A DNA stretch of 64,000 nucleotides from Nocardia vulneris (lineage in GTDB: Bacteria; Actinomycetota; Actinomycetes; Mycobacteriales; Mycobacteriaceae). This document shows positions 8,546 to 17,826 of the stretch, one piece after another; positions within the stretch are counted from its first letter, which is position 1; each line of letters starts with the position of its first letter. The position numbers and the translations under genes were made by a program. The DNA is taken from contig NZ_BDCI01000040.1 of NCBI RefSeq assembly GCF_001613425.1, forward strand, positions 48,390 to 112,389, in the 5' to 3' direction. The notes under the pieces are model-generated. The model saw only the letters and a list, made by a program, of their open reading frames with translations. It searched no databases and was not told where the DNA came from.

Positions 8546-10351
8546 GTGACACCTCACCAACGGAACAGCGCGGTCAGCAGGCGTTCGGTCTTACGTGGCG
8601 CGGCGGGTCTGGCCGGTGCGGCCGGTTTGGCGGCGAGCGCGGGCACCGCGGCAGCGCGGGCGCCACGCCGGCGAAACGGGCCCGCGCGCAACACGGTCGC
8701 GGTGCTCGGCGCCGGCATCGGCGGACTCACCGCGGCCCACGAATTGGCCGAGCGGGGTTTCGAGGTGACCGTCTTCGACCGCAAAGAACTCGGCGGGAAA
8801 TCCCGCACCATCCCGCTGCCCGGCACCGGGATCGGCGGCCGGGCCCCACTGCCGGGTGAGCACGGAGCGCGCGGGTTCACCTCGTTCTATCACAACGTGC
8901 ACGACACGATGCGCCGCATTCCGCTGCCCGGCACCCGGAACTCCGTCTACGACAACCTGATTCCGTTCTCGGTCAACGATCCCCGCTACCCCAGAGCGGG
9001 CAATCTCCCCGACGGCTTCCCGCTGATGTTCGGCTTCTACTTCGACCCGCGCCAAGCGCTCACCCCGGAAGGGTTGCAGCGCATCTTGATCGAAGTGTTC
9101 ATGAAGAACAACCTCATTCCGCTGCCCGAGGCGATCCACATGGCCGGGCGGGTCATCACCTATCTCACCTCCAGCGAGGAGCGTCGCTTCGCGCAGTGGG
9201 AACACCTCAGCTGGTGGGACTATGTCGGTGCGGCACAGCGATCCGCGCAGTTCCAGGCCCTCGCCGCAACGGGTTTGACCCGCGCACTGGTGGCGGCGAA
9301 GGAGTATGTCGCGAGCACCCGGACCATGGGCAACATGATGGAGAGCTTCTTCATCGCCCTGCTGCAGGAACTCGCCGGCGGCCCGAAGGTCTATCAGGTG
9401 CTCAACGGCCCGACCAACGAAGCGTGGCTGGACCCGTGGATCTCGTTGCTGAGCGAGCTGGGCGTGCGGTTCCTGCCCGGGCACGCCCGGGACGGCTTCG
9501 AGGTCGCGAGCGGTGAGATCGGCGGCGCGCGGATCCGCAGACCGGACGGCTCGACCACGCTGCACCGAGCCGACTGGTATGTCTGTGCGGTGCCGACGGA
9601 TCGGGCGCAGCGGCTGTGGTCACCCGAGATGCGCAGTCTCGAACCGAGTTTGGCGCGCATGGACGAACTGACCGTCGACTGGATGACCGGCATGCAGATG
9701 TTCGTCAGCGAGAAACTGGAGCTCGGCGCGGGCTACAACATCTATCTCGACGCCCCCTGGCGACTGACCTCGTACACGCAGCGCGCGTTCTGGGATGTCG
9801 ACTACGCCGCGAAATACGGCGACGGCAGGGTCCTCGACGGTCTCACCATCGATATCGCCGACTGGGATACCCCCGGCATCCTGTACGGCAAAACCGCCAA
9901 ACACTGCACCCGCGAAGAGATCTACCAGGAGACCTGGGCTCAGCTCACCGGCGCGCTCAACGACGACGGGCGCGTCCAGCTGAAGGACGGCATCGTGCGC
10001 GACTGGCAGCTCGATCCCGGTATCAGCTGGCAGGACGGGCAGAACCACAACGACGAGCCATTGCTGGTCAACACCGTCGGCTCCTGGGCCGCCCGGCCCA
10101 CCGCGCACACCAGGATCCCCAACCTGTTCCTCGCCGCCGACTATGTCCAGACCAACTTCGATCTCGCCACCATGGAGGGCGCCAACGAGGCGGCACGCAC
10201 CGCGGTGAACGCCTTGCTCGACGCGGCAGGCTCCCCCGCCGCCCGCGCCCAGTTGTTCACCCGCGCCGCGATACCCGCGTTCGAACCGCTGCGCCAGATG
10301 GACGCCGCGCGCCTGCGCGCCGGGCAACCGAACCTTTTCGATCTGGGTTGA
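8546..10351 (+). CDS. Tat-exported FAD-dependent amine oxidase/desaturase-like oxidoreductase
   Basis: A 601-residue protein with a GTG start. The N-terminus carries a twin-arginine signal (SRRSVLRG, Arg12-Arg13) followed by an alanine/glycine-rich hydrophobic stretch. A dinucleotide-binding motif follows at 55-60 (VAVLGAGIGGLTAAHELAER, ending in VTVFDRKE near 79), and near the C-terminus LFLAADYVQTNFDLATMEGANEAARTAV, the second FAD-contact motif of the phytoene desaturase / hydroxysqualene-dehydroxylase-like superfamily. It is probably a folded, FAD-loaded oxidoreductase exported across the membrane; the substrate is unknown. It is divergently placed from a TetR regulator across a palindromic operator. 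It interrupts the polysaccharide genes, and a role in that pathway is not shown. Confidence 0.82.
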   Translation: MTPHQRNSAVSRRSVLRGAAGLAGAAGLAASAGTAAARAPRRRNGPARNTVAVLGAGIGGLTAAHELAERGFEVTVFDRKELGGKSRTIPLPGTGIGGRAPLPGEHGARGFTSFYHNVHDTMRRIPLPGTRNSVYDNLIPFSVNDPRYPRAGNLPDGFPLMFGFYFDPRQALTPEGLQRILIEVFMKNNLIPLPEAIHMAGRVITYLTSSEERRFAQWEHLSWWDYVGAAQRSAQFQALAATGLTRALVAAKEYVASTRTMGNMMESFFIALLQELAGGPKVYQVLNGPTNEAWLDPWISLLSELGVRFLPGHARDGFEVASGEIGGARIRRPDGSTTLHRADWYVCAVPTDRAQRLWSPEMRSLEPSLARMDELTVDWMTGMQMFVSEKLELGAGYNIYLDAPWRLTSYTQRAFWDVDYAAKYGDGRVLDGLTIDIADWDTPGILYGKTAKHCTREEIYQETWAQLTGALNDDGRVQLKDGIVRDWQLDPGISWQDGQNHNDEPLLVNTVGSWAARPTAHTRIPNLFLAADYVQTNFDLATMEGANEAARTAVNALLDAAGSPAARAQLFTRAAIPAFEPLRQMDAARLRAGQPNLFDLG

Positions 10352-10468
10352 CGAATTGTTGCTCGCCGACTGGCCGACCAGAAGGCCGCCGGTCCCCTAG
10401 ACTGCTGCGGGAGAGGCGAGTTCACCGACAGCGACTCGTCCCGCCATCACCGCCAGTAGGGGGCATGG

Positions 10469-11572
10469 GTGACGGGAAGTTCCGGGATAGTTCGGGTCCA
10501 CATGACGGGATCGGAGTGGTTCACGTCCGCGCCCGGCGGGCTCAATCGGTACTTCACGGAGCTGTTCCACGCCCTCGCGCGGCAACCGGAGCTCGCGGTG
10601 TCCGCGGCCGCCTTCGGCACGGCCGCGCCGGCCGCCGTGAACGCCCGATCCTGGGGCGGCACAGGCGGTTCCACGCTGCACCGGACACGCACCGCGCTGC
10701 TCGACCGGTCCGGCCTGGACCGCGGCACGGTGCTGGACCGCCACTTCTGTCTGTACGGACCGGTCGCCTTGACTCGACGGGGCCGCGTACCGCTGGTCGT
10801 CCACTTCCACGGCCCGTGGGCGGCGGAGAGCCGGATGACCGGACAGCACCCCGCGGCCGTGCGCGCCAAGTATCTGCTCGAACGGCTCCGATACCTCGGC
10901 GCGGACCGATTCGTGGTGCTGTCCAACCACTTTCGTGAGGTACTACATACCGACTACCGGGTTTCCCCCGATCGGGTCGCGGTCATCGCGCCCGGTGTCG
11001 ACCTCGATCGTTTCCAGCCCACCCCGGTCCCCGCCGACACTCCGACGCGCACGGTGCTGTGCGTGCGCAGGCTCGAACGCCGGATGGGCATCGACACGCT
11101 GCTGCGCGCGTGGCCCGCCGTCCTCGCCGACCATCCGGACGCCCGGCTCGTGCTCGTCGGCACCGGCACGGCGGAGGACGAACTCCGTTCCGCGGCAGCG
11201 ACTCTGCGCGATACCGTCCAGTTCGCCGGACACGTCGACGACCAACGGCTGACCGAACTGTACGAACTCGCAACACTGACGGTGGTGCCCACCACCGCCC
11301 TCGAGGGTTTCGGGCTGATCGCGCTGGAATCGCTCGCGGCGGGGCGCGCGCCGATCGTGACCGACTGTGGCGGACTGCCGGATTCGGTGCACGGCCTCGA
11401 TCCGTCCCTGATCGTGCCCGCGGGCGACGCCGAAGCCCTCGCCGCGCGGCTGGTCGGCGCACTACACGGCGACCTGCCCGGCCCGGAGCAATGCCGGGCG
11501 CACGCCGAGACGTTCTCCTGGGATGTCACGGCACAGCGGCACCTCGCGCTGTACCGGGAGGTCAGCCGATGA
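10469..11572 (+). CDS. Family 4 glycosyltransferase (GT-B fold)
   Basis: A 367-residue protein with a GTG start preceded by AGGGGG. The N-terminal acceptor half includes HMTGSEWFTSAPGGLNRYFTEL and VVHFHGPW. The C-terminal donor half has CVRRLERRMGIDTLLRAW, LVLVGTG, FAGHVDD and the EX7E-type motif ALEGFGLIALESLAAGRAPIV, typical of GT4 retaining glycosyltransferases. It opens a run of overlapping genes for polysaccharide assembly and overlaps the next glycosyltransferase by ATGA. The 117 bases upstream contain TAGACT, a possible -10 element, but I see no convincing -35. Confidence 0.9.
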   Translation: MTGSSGIVRVHMTGSEWFTSAPGGLNRYFTELFHALARQPELAVSAAAFGTAAPAAVNARSWGGTGGSTLHRTRTALLDRSGLDRGTVLDRHFCLYGPVALTRRGRVPLVVHFHGPWAAESRMTGQHPAAVRAKYLLERLRYLGADRFVVLSNHFREVLHTDYRVSPDRVAVIAPGVDLDRFQPTPVPADTPTRTVLCVRRLERRMGIDTLLRAWPAVLADHPDARLVLVGTGTAEDELRSAAATLRDTVQFAGHVDDQRLTELYELATLTVVPTTALEGFGLIALESLAAGRAPIVTDCGGLPDSVHGLDPSLIVPAGDAEALAARLVGALHGDLPGPEQCRAHAETFSWDVTAQRHLALYREVSR

Positions 11573-12750
11573 CCAAGGCCCTGTTCCTCGCACACACCGC
11601 GGCGCCGTCGGGCGCCGAATTGGCCACGCTGCGCCTGTTGTCCGCGCTGCGGGACCTCGGTCGTGCCGATATCGCCATGGTGTATACGGAAGACGGTCCG
11701 ATGGTCGAGCGCATGCGCGCACGCGGGGTCGAAACCCTGCTGCTGCGTGGTCGTTTCGAGAGCAGGGCGATGACCATCGGCGCGGCGCCGATACGACTCG
11801 TCGCCGGTTTCGCGGCGCTGCTGCGACTGGGCTGGACGGTCGGCGGCGCCGCACGGCGGCTCGGTGCCCGAGTGCTCGTCGCGGAGAGCAGCAAGGCCCT
11901 CGTGATGGGGATCGTCGCAGCGCGCCGCGCCCGCGTTCCGCTGGTCTGGCAGGTACACGACCGGATCGCCGCCGACTACTTCGGCCGGCTGCCGACGCTG
12001 GTGCTGCGCCTGCTGGGCCGCTGGTGCTGCGCCGGTTACCTCGCCAACAGCCGCAGCACGCTCGACACCTTGCCGGTCGGGCGCAAACCCGCGCTCGTCG
12101 CCTACCCCGGCGTCGAACCCGCCCTCGGCACAACGCGTTGCGCGCAGCGCCCGCCCGCCGAGACGGTGGTCGCCGTGCTCGGCCGGCTTGCCCCGTGGAA
12201 AGGCCAGGACGTGCTGTTGCGGGCCCTGGCGGCGACCAAGACGCGTCCACACCGGGTCTACCTGATCGGCGGCACTTTCTTCGACGAGCAGACCTATCGC
12301 ACCGAGCTGGAACGGCTCGCCCGAGACCTCGCACTACCGGTCACCTTCACCGGCCACGTCGACGATCCGGGCGAATACCTCTGCGACACAGACATCCTCG
12401 TGCATTGTTCGGTCCTGCCGGAGCCGTTCGGTCAGGTGATCGTCGAAGGCATGCAGGCGGGCTGCGCCGTGATCGCCGCCCGGCCGGGCGGTCCCGCGGA
12501 AATCATCACGCCGGAGGTCGACGGCCTGCTCGTCGACGGCGGGTCCGCGCACCAGCTCACCGCGGCCCTGGACACCCTCATCGCCGACCCCGCGCTACGT
12601 ACTCGGCTCGCCGACGCGGGGCGGCTGCGCGCCGCGGACTTCGGCAGCGCCGGCACGGCCCGCGCGGTCGCCGCCTTCCTCGATGACATCGCACAACGCA
12701 ACGACGCCGCGGGCACCCCCTCTTCCCCGGAGCGAACCCCGTATGGCTGA
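11569..12750 (+). CDS. Family 4 glycosyltransferase (GT-B fold)
   Basis: A 393-residue protein that starts MTKALFLAHTAAPSGAE at an ATG overlapping the upstream stop. The C-terminal half has the GT4 donor-site pattern: VLGRLAPWKGQDVLLRAL, VTFTGHVDD and PEPFGQVIVEGMQAGCAVIAARPGGPAEII. The N-terminal half contains a short hydrophobic stretch (IRLVAGFAALLRLGWTV) that may touch the membrane. It overlaps the flippase gene by 8 bases. It probably adds a sugar to the repeat unit built by this operon. Confidence 0.9.
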   Translation: MTKALFLAHTAAPSGAELATLRLLSALRDLGRADIAMVYTEDGPMVERMRARGVETLLLRGRFESRAMTIGAAPIRLVAGFAALLRLGWTVGGAARRLGARVLVAESSKALVMGIVAARRARVPLVWQVHDRIAADYFGRLPTLVLRLLGRWCCAGYLANSRSTLDTLPVGRKPALVAYPGVEPALGTTRCAQRPPAETVVAVLGRLAPWKGQDVLLRALAATKTRPHRVYLIGGTFFDEQTYRTELERLARDLALPVTFTGHVDDPGEYLCDTDILVHCSVLPEPFGQVIVEGMQAGCAVIAARPGGPAEIITPEVDGLLVDGGSAHQLTAALDTLIADPALRTRLADAGRLRAADFGSAGTARAVAAFLDDIAQRNDAAGTPSSPERTPYG

Positions 12751-14116
12751 ACACGCCGCGCCGAACGCCCCCGACCGGTCGTCCTCCGGCGGCGGCTCGC
12801 ATCGTCGTAATCCCCGGCCGCGCCACGGCTTTCTCGCGATCATCCGCGATATCGGTTACGTCAGCTTCGGAAAATACGGGCAGTACGTCGTCACCATCGT
12901 CACCGTGCCGCTGATCGCCCGGGTACTCGGCACCCATGGTCTCGGCCTGCTCGCGATCGGCATGTCCGCGTACTTCATCGGCTCGCTGCTGGTCGATCTC
13001 GGTATCACCTCGTACCTGGCGGCACGGGTGCACGACGCCAACTCCCCCGGACTCGGCAGCGACCGGTTTCGGCACGTCAACCAGCTTCGCGGCGACTATC
13101 TGGCGATCCGGGCGGGCACGCTGGGCGTGCTCGGTGCCGCACTGTTGCTCAGCTATGCCGTCGGTGCGCCGGAACATCTGGAGATGATCCTGCTCGGCTT
13201 GTTCGCCGGCGGCTTCTGGTCGGTCTCCGAGGACTGGCTGCTGATCGGTCAGGGCCGCTTCGGCGCCTCGACGGCCTATCAGGCGGTCGGCCGCATCGGC
13301 TATCTCGTGCTGCTCGTCGCCGTGCTGCCCCGGATGCCGAGCGCACAGGTCGCGCTGCTGTGCCTGCTCGTGTCGTCGGTGCCGACCGTCGCACTGACCT
13401 GGTGGGATTCGCTGCGCACCTTCGGGCGCCCGGCCCGCCCGCGCGGTATCCGAGCCGTGTTACGCACCGGCGCAACGGTTTTCACTTCGCGACTACTGGT
13501 CACGTCGTACGGTCAGGGCGCGGCGGCGGTGTATTCCGCGGTGCTCGACGCGGTGTCGCTCGGCCTCTATTCCGCCGGGGACCGACTGGTCCGGGCGATC
13601 CAATCCACCTTGGATCCCATCGGTTTCGCGCTGCTCCCGCGCATGGCACGCAAGAGCGCCGACGACAACTTCTGGCGCCACGCCATGCAGGCGCTGCTCG
13701 CCTGCGTCTGCACCGCGACCGTGGCCGCCGCCGCGGTGTGGCTGGCCGCACCGATGTTGATCCACCTGGTGTTCGGTCAGGATTTCACGGCCGCCATCGG
13801 ACTGTTGCGGGTGGAGACCTTCGTGCTCCCGGCCACCGCGATCACCTCGTTCGTCACCACGGCCGTGCTGCCGGTGCGCCAGGACACCACCGGTGTGCTG
13901 ATCGGAGCGGTGCTCGGCACCGCCGTAGCGGCCACCGCACTCGCCATCGCGTTTCGCACCCACTCGGTGTGGACGCTGGTCTACGGCACCGTCGTCGTCG
14001 AATTCACCGTCGCCGCCTGGTATCTGCTGCGCATCCGGACCCTCATCCACCGCGAGCGGGTAACGACCGCCGACGGTCCCGCGATTGTGCTGATGCGGGA
14101 GGAGGGCGGGTCATGA
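12743..14116 (+). CDS. Wzx-like polysaccharide flippase (MOP superfamily)
   Basis: A 457-residue multi-spanning membrane protein with about a dozen hydrophobic segments, for example YGQYVVTIVTVPLIARVLG, VLGAALLLSYAVG and VALLCLLVSSVPTVALTW. The N-terminal FGKYGQYVVTIVTVPLIARVLGT and mid-protein LVRAIQSTLDPIGFALLPRMAR resemble O-antigen and polysaccharide transporters. Its role is to flip undecaprenyl-linked repeat units across the membrane. The start at 12743 lies within the end of the previous glycosyltransferase gene and the stop overlaps the next start (ATGA), so translation is coupled on both sides. Confidence 0.85.
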   Translation: MAEHAAPNAPDRSSSGGGSHRRNPRPRHGFLAIIRDIGYVSFGKYGQYVVTIVTVPLIARVLGTHGLGLLAIGMSAYFIGSLLVDLGITSYLAARVHDANSPGLGSDRFRHVNQLRGDYLAIRAGTLGVLGAALLLSYAVGAPEHLEMILLGLFAGGFWSVSEDWLLIGQGRFGASTAYQAVGRIGYLVLLVAVLPRMPSAQVALLCLLVSSVPTVALTWWDSLRTFGRPARPRGIRAVLRTGATVFTSRLLVTSYGQGAAAVYSAVLDAVSLGLYSAGDRLVRAIQSTLDPIGFALLPRMARKSADDNFWRHAMQALLACVCTATVAAAAVWLAAPMLIHLVFGQDFTAAIGLLRVETFVLPATAITSFVTTAVLPVRQDTTGVLIGAVLGTAVAATALAIAFRTHSVWTLVYGTVVVEFTVAAWYLLRIRTLIHRERVTTADGPAIVLMREEGGS

Positions 14117-15117
14117 GAATTCTCTACCTCGGCGACGACTGGGTCGGCAGCAACGCCCGCTCGCTGGCGGACGGCTTCCGGCAGGCCGGGCACGACGTCG
14201 TCGTCCTCGACACCACCCGGGTCACGTTGCCGCGCAGGCTTTCTCCCCCGTGGATCTACGCCAAGCTGCAGCACCGCCGGGCGCCGTGGGATATCGCCGC
14301 GCTGCACGACGAGATCGACCGCGCCGCCGCGGCACTACGCCCGGATCTGGTCTTCGTTTTCAAGGGCATCCATCTCGACCAGCGCAGGCTGCTCGACGTT
14401 CCCGCGCCCGTGCACGTGCACTACAGCCCGGACGACGTCGCGAACCCGGCGAACATCAGCCCGGAATACCTTGCCCACGAGCATGAATGGGATCACGTGC
14501 TCACCACGAAGCGGCACAATGTGGCGGAGCTGCGCACGCGTGGCGCCCGCGGTGTCGTCTTCGTGCGCAGCGCCTACGACCCGGCCTGGCATCACCCGAC
14601 CGCGCGGCGCGGCACCCGGCAGTTCCTCGTGGGTTTCATCGGGGTGTGCCGGCCCGACCGCCGCGCCGATCTGGTCGCCCTCGCCCGTACGCACGGCGCC
14701 CGAATGCTGGTGCGGGGGCCCGGCTGGCGGCGGGTGCCCGAATTGCACACCACCGGCGCGGTGGTCGGCGGCGCCGTGTACGGCCAGCGGTACTCCGAAA
14801 TCGTCGCGAGCATCACCGCCAATCTGGTTCTGCTGAACTCCGGCAACCGCGATACCCACACCTGCCGCACCTTCGAAGTCCCCGCGGCCGGTGGGCTTTT
14901 CGTCGGCGAACGCACCGACGAACACGCGGAGCTGCTGACCGACACCAGCGAATGCTTCCTGTTCTCCGACACCGGCGAACTGCGCGAGATCCTCGACTGG
15001 TGCGCGGCCCACCCCGACAAGGCGGCCGCGGTCGCCGCGGCGGGACACCAGCGGATCGTCGACGGTCACCATCGCTACGTCGACCGGGCCAGGGAGATCA
15101 TCGATGCGATCGCGTGA
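14113..15117 (+). CDS. CgeB-like glycosyltransferase (Glyco_trans_1_2 type)
   Basis: A 334-residue protein starting MRILYLGDDWVGSNARSLADGFRQAGHDV. It carries LRPDLVFVFKGIHLDQ and HVHYSPDDVANPANIS, then FIGVCRPDRRADLVALAR, and ends with TCRTFEVPAAGGLFVGERTDEHAELL, the pattern of spore-maturation/CgeB-like GT-B enzymes. It is probably another repeat-unit glycosyltransferase; the donor is not readable. It starts inside the stop of the flippase gene and ends 12 bases before the Wzy-like gene. Confidence 0.8.
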   Translation: MRILYLGDDWVGSNARSLADGFRQAGHDVVVLDTTRVTLPRRLSPPWIYAKLQHRRAPWDIAALHDEIDRAAAALRPDLVFVFKGIHLDQRRLLDVPAPVHVHYSPDDVANPANISPEYLAHEHEWDHVLTTKRHNVAELRTRGARGVVFVRSAYDPAWHHPTARRGTRQFLVGFIGVCRPDRRADLVALARTHGARMLVRGPGWRRVPELHTTGAVVGGAVYGQRYSEIVASITANLVLLNSGNRDTHTCRTFEVPAAGGLFVGERTDEHAELLTDTSECFLFSDTGELREILDWCAAHPDKAAAVAAAGHQRIVDGHHRYVDRAREIIDAIA

Positions 15118-15129
15118 ACCGGCGCCGTC

Positions 15130-16515
15130 GTGACCGCCACCACCGAGGTGCTGCTGATCGCCCTCGCCCTGCTCACGATCGTGGTCGCGGCCACGGCGAT
15201 TCCCGGGGTGGCGCGGGTCTTCCTGATCGCGCAGGCGGCATTCTGGTCGTTGTCGTATCTAGGGCGGCCGCTGGTGCTGCTGCGGGTGCAGCCCGAGCCG
15301 CACTACGGCGACAACGTGCCTGATCCCCGCCTGGCCGAGTTCGGGTACGACCGCGGCATCGCGCTGGTGCTCGAACACGTCGTGTTCGGCCTCTGGATCT
15401 ACGCGGGACTCGTTGTCGCCTACGCCCTTTGGGCACGTCGCCAGCCACCGCCGCAACAGCCGGCGCTGACCCGGGACCCCGACTTCGTGCCGACCCTCGC
15501 CGCCATGTACGGCGTCGGGCTGTGCGGCCGGGCCGCCTCGGTCGCCACCGGATCCATCGGCGGCGCAGGCGATGTCGACAGCGCCAATCCGATCCTGTCC
15601 TTCGTCGCCATCCTCGCCACCATCGCCGCGCTCGGCCTGATCATCTTCATCCGACCGGCGCAACCGAAGACCACCGCGCTGATCATCGGCGGCCTGCTGC
15701 TCGGTGAACTCGCCTGGACCGCGGTCGTCGAATCGAAAACGCCGATCATCGGTGCGGCACTGGCGATCGCGATCCGCTTCGCCCTCCTCGGCTGGACCAA
15801 GACCAAAGCGTTCTCCGTCGCGGCCATCGGGGTGCTGGGCATCGGCGGGTTCGGCTGGCTGCAGTCGTTGAAACAGACCGAGGTGGCCAAAGCCGAAGCG
15901 GCGGTGATCGATTCGGGTTACCCGCCGCTGGTGCAGCCGTTCCTCAGCATCCTGCGCCGGTTCGACCTGCTGGAGGCGGCCACCGACGCCTACTTCCACG
16001 GGCCCGGTCTGTGGCTCACCCCCACCGAGGCACTGCGCCACGCCACCACGAGCTTGATCCCGGGTCAGTTGCTCGGCAGCCAGAAGTTCCAGTCCGGCAC
16101 GGCGTGGGCGCAGGACGTACGCGGCGCTTCGGTCGACATGACCAAGGTGTCGGTATCGCTGGCCGAAGGCAATGTCAACGAGGGCTACGTGCTCGGCGGC
16201 TACGCCGGGGTGCTCGTCTGCGCGGTGTTCACCTTCGCGCTGCTGATCGCCTGGGCCAGAGCGTTGCACTCGCGCTTGTTTCCGATCGTGGTCCTCGGGC
16301 TGGCCATGACCGGCGCCTCCGCGCTGTTCGAGCGCGGAATCCTCGGCAGCATGGAGAATCTCGGCAAATTTCTCCAGGCGGCCGTGCTCGCGTGGCTCAT
16401 CTCGCTGCTGGTGCGTGCGTACCGGCGCCGAGCCGCACCGGTTCCGCCGCGCGCGGAACCAGACCTTGTCGGGGCTGTCCCTCTTACCGAGAAAGCGTCC
16501 ACCCCATGGGATTGA
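15130..16515 (+). CDS. Wzy-like polysaccharide polymerase candidate
   Basis: A 461-residue polytopic membrane protein with a GTG start and about ten hydrophobic segments, e.g. VLLIALALLTIVVAATAIPG, ILSFVAILATIAALGLIIF, TALIIGGLLLGELAW and AGVLVCAVFTFALLIAWA. A large hydrophilic loop between about residues 245 and 345 contains the conserved-looking NEGYVLGGYAG before the last membrane helices. Wzy polymerases are recognised mainly by this topology and by context, and here the gene lies between flippase and chain-length genes. It overlaps the next gene by 10 bases. The family assignment is an inference from topology and position. Confidence 0.68.
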   Translation: MTATTEVLLIALALLTIVVAATAIPGVARVFLIAQAAFWSLSYLGRPLVLLRVQPEPHYGDNVPDPRLAEFGYDRGIALVLEHVVFGLWIYAGLVVAYALWARRQPPPQQPALTRDPDFVPTLAAMYGVGLCGRAASVATGSIGGAGDVDSANPILSFVAILATIAALGLIIFIRPAQPKTTALIIGGLLLGELAWTAVVESKTPIIGAALAIAIRFALLGWTKTKAFSVAAIGVLGIGGFGWLQSLKQTEVAKAEAAVIDSGYPPLVQPFLSILRRFDLLEAATDAYFHGPGLWLTPTEALRHATTSLIPGQLLGSQKFQSGTAWAQDVRGASVDMTKVSVSLAEGNVNEGYVLGGYAGVLVCAVFTFALLIAWARALHSRLFPIVVLGLAMTGASALFERGILGSMENLGKFLQAAVLAWLISLLVRAYRRRAAPVPPRAEPDLVGAVPLTEKASTPWD

Positions 16516-17786
16516 TCGACTATTGGCATATCGCGCGCCGCCGCTGGGTCATCATCGTCGCGGCGGTGGTGGTGTGCCTGGCCGCGGCGGCCGGCTACGC
16601 GAGCACGCTGCCGACCACCTACCTCGCCGCCAGCAGCATGTACGTGTCGATGGCGACCGGAACCTCGGTCAACGACTCGTACCAGGGTGGCCTGGCCGCC
16701 CAGCAGCGCGTCCGCTCATACCTGGACCTGGCCACCAGCGCGACCGTCGCCAAGCGGGTCATCGACGACCTCGGACTACAGCTGTCGGTCGGCGAGGTGC
16801 AGAGCAAGATCAAGGCGTTCTCCCCGCCCGCGACCACCAACCTGGTCATCACCGTCGAGTCCGGCACCGCGGAGGGCGCGCGCGATCTGGCCAATTCGGT
16901 GGTGGCCCAATTCCGCAGGCTCGTCGACGAATTGGAGACGATCGAGCGGGACGCGGCACCGGCGGCGCGGGTCGCGGTGGTCGACCGTGCCGAACTGCCG
17001 ACCGCGCCGAGCGGACCGCAGACGAAACGCCTCCTGGTGCTGGGCATGCTCGCCGGGCTCGCGCTCGGCTGTGCGGGCGCCTTCGTCCGGGACCGCACCG
17101 ATCGCACCCTGCGCACATCCAATGATCTCGAAGCGCTGCTACCCGTGCCGATCCTGGGGATCATCGACGCCGGCCGGCCCGGCGCGCCCGACGAGACCCG
17201 GCGACTGCGCACCCGGCTGCTGCGCGAAAACGAGGCCGGGAGCGTGCAGTTCACCAGCCTGTCGTCCCGGTCGGAACCGGAAGTGGCGGCGGCCCTGGCG
17301 AAATCGCTGGCCGACACCGGCAGCAGCGTGCTGCTGATCGACGCGGACACCTCCGGCAACGGCAGCTCCGGCACGGTCCCGGCAGCGAAACTCGGCCTGG
17401 CCGAGGTGCTGCGCGACGGCACCCCGGTGTCCGACGCAGTCACCGCGCTGCCCGATACCGGCGTCACGGTGCTGCCGCTGGGCGACGCCGACGCGCAGAC
17501 CCCCGACCTGCTCGCCTCGGAGCGCTTCGTCTCGGTCGTCGCGAAGCTGCGCACCGAATACGACCACCTCATCGTGCAGACCGCACCGGTGACCCAGGCC
17601 GCCGACGCCATCGCGCTCGCACCGCTCTGCGGGCGGACCATCGCCGTCGTCCCGCTCGGCAGCACCACCGCGCCGCAATTGCGCGGTGCGCTGGCCACTT
17701 TCGGCGACAACAAGCTGACCGGCGCGGTAGCGTACAGCAAGCCGGGCAACCGGCTGCAGCGGCTCGGCGACAGGCTGCGGCTATGA
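16506..17786 (+). CDS. Wzz/CpsC-like chain-length protein fused to a degenerate BY-kinase domain
   Basis: A 426-residue protein. Residues 1-200 form a Wzz-type unit: N-terminal helix (VIIVAAVVVCLAAAAGYAS, about 15-33), extracytoplasmic part, proline-containing linker and second helix (LLVLGMLAGLALGCAGAF, about 176-193). Residues 210-426 resemble the cytoplasmic bacterial tyrosine kinase, with the Walker A'-like VLLIDADTS (about 275-283). Where the Walker A loop should stand there is TSLSSRSEPEVAAALAKSL (about 250-268), with no GxxxxGK[S/T]. The C-terminus has one tyrosine instead of a tyrosine cluster. It probably still regulates chain length, but not by ordinary ATP-dependent autophosphorylation. 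The start at 16506 overlaps the Wzy-like gene. Confidence 0.85.
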   Translation: MGLIDYWHIARRRWVIIVAAVVVCLAAAAGYASTLPTTYLAASSMYVSMATGTSVNDSYQGGLAAQQRVRSYLDLATSATVAKRVIDDLGLQLSVGEVQSKIKAFSPPATTNLVITVESGTAEGARDLANSVVAQFRRLVDELETIERDAAPAARVAVVDRAELPTAPSGPQTKRLLVLGMLAGLALGCAGAFVRDRTDRTLRTSNDLEALLPVPILGIIDAGRPGAPDETRRLRTRLLRENEAGSVQFTSLSSRSEPEVAAALAKSLADTGSSVLLIDADTSGNGSSGTVPAAKLGLAEVLRDGTPVSDAVTALPDTGVTVLPLGDADAQTPDLLASERFVSVVAKLRTEYDHLIVQTAPVTQAADAIALAPLCGRTIAVVPLGSTTAPQLRGALATFGDNKLTGAVAYSKPGNRLQRLGDRLRL

Positions 17787-17826
17787 ATGGGCGCATGACG
17801 GATCCCAGCGTTGGCGAGGCAGGGTC

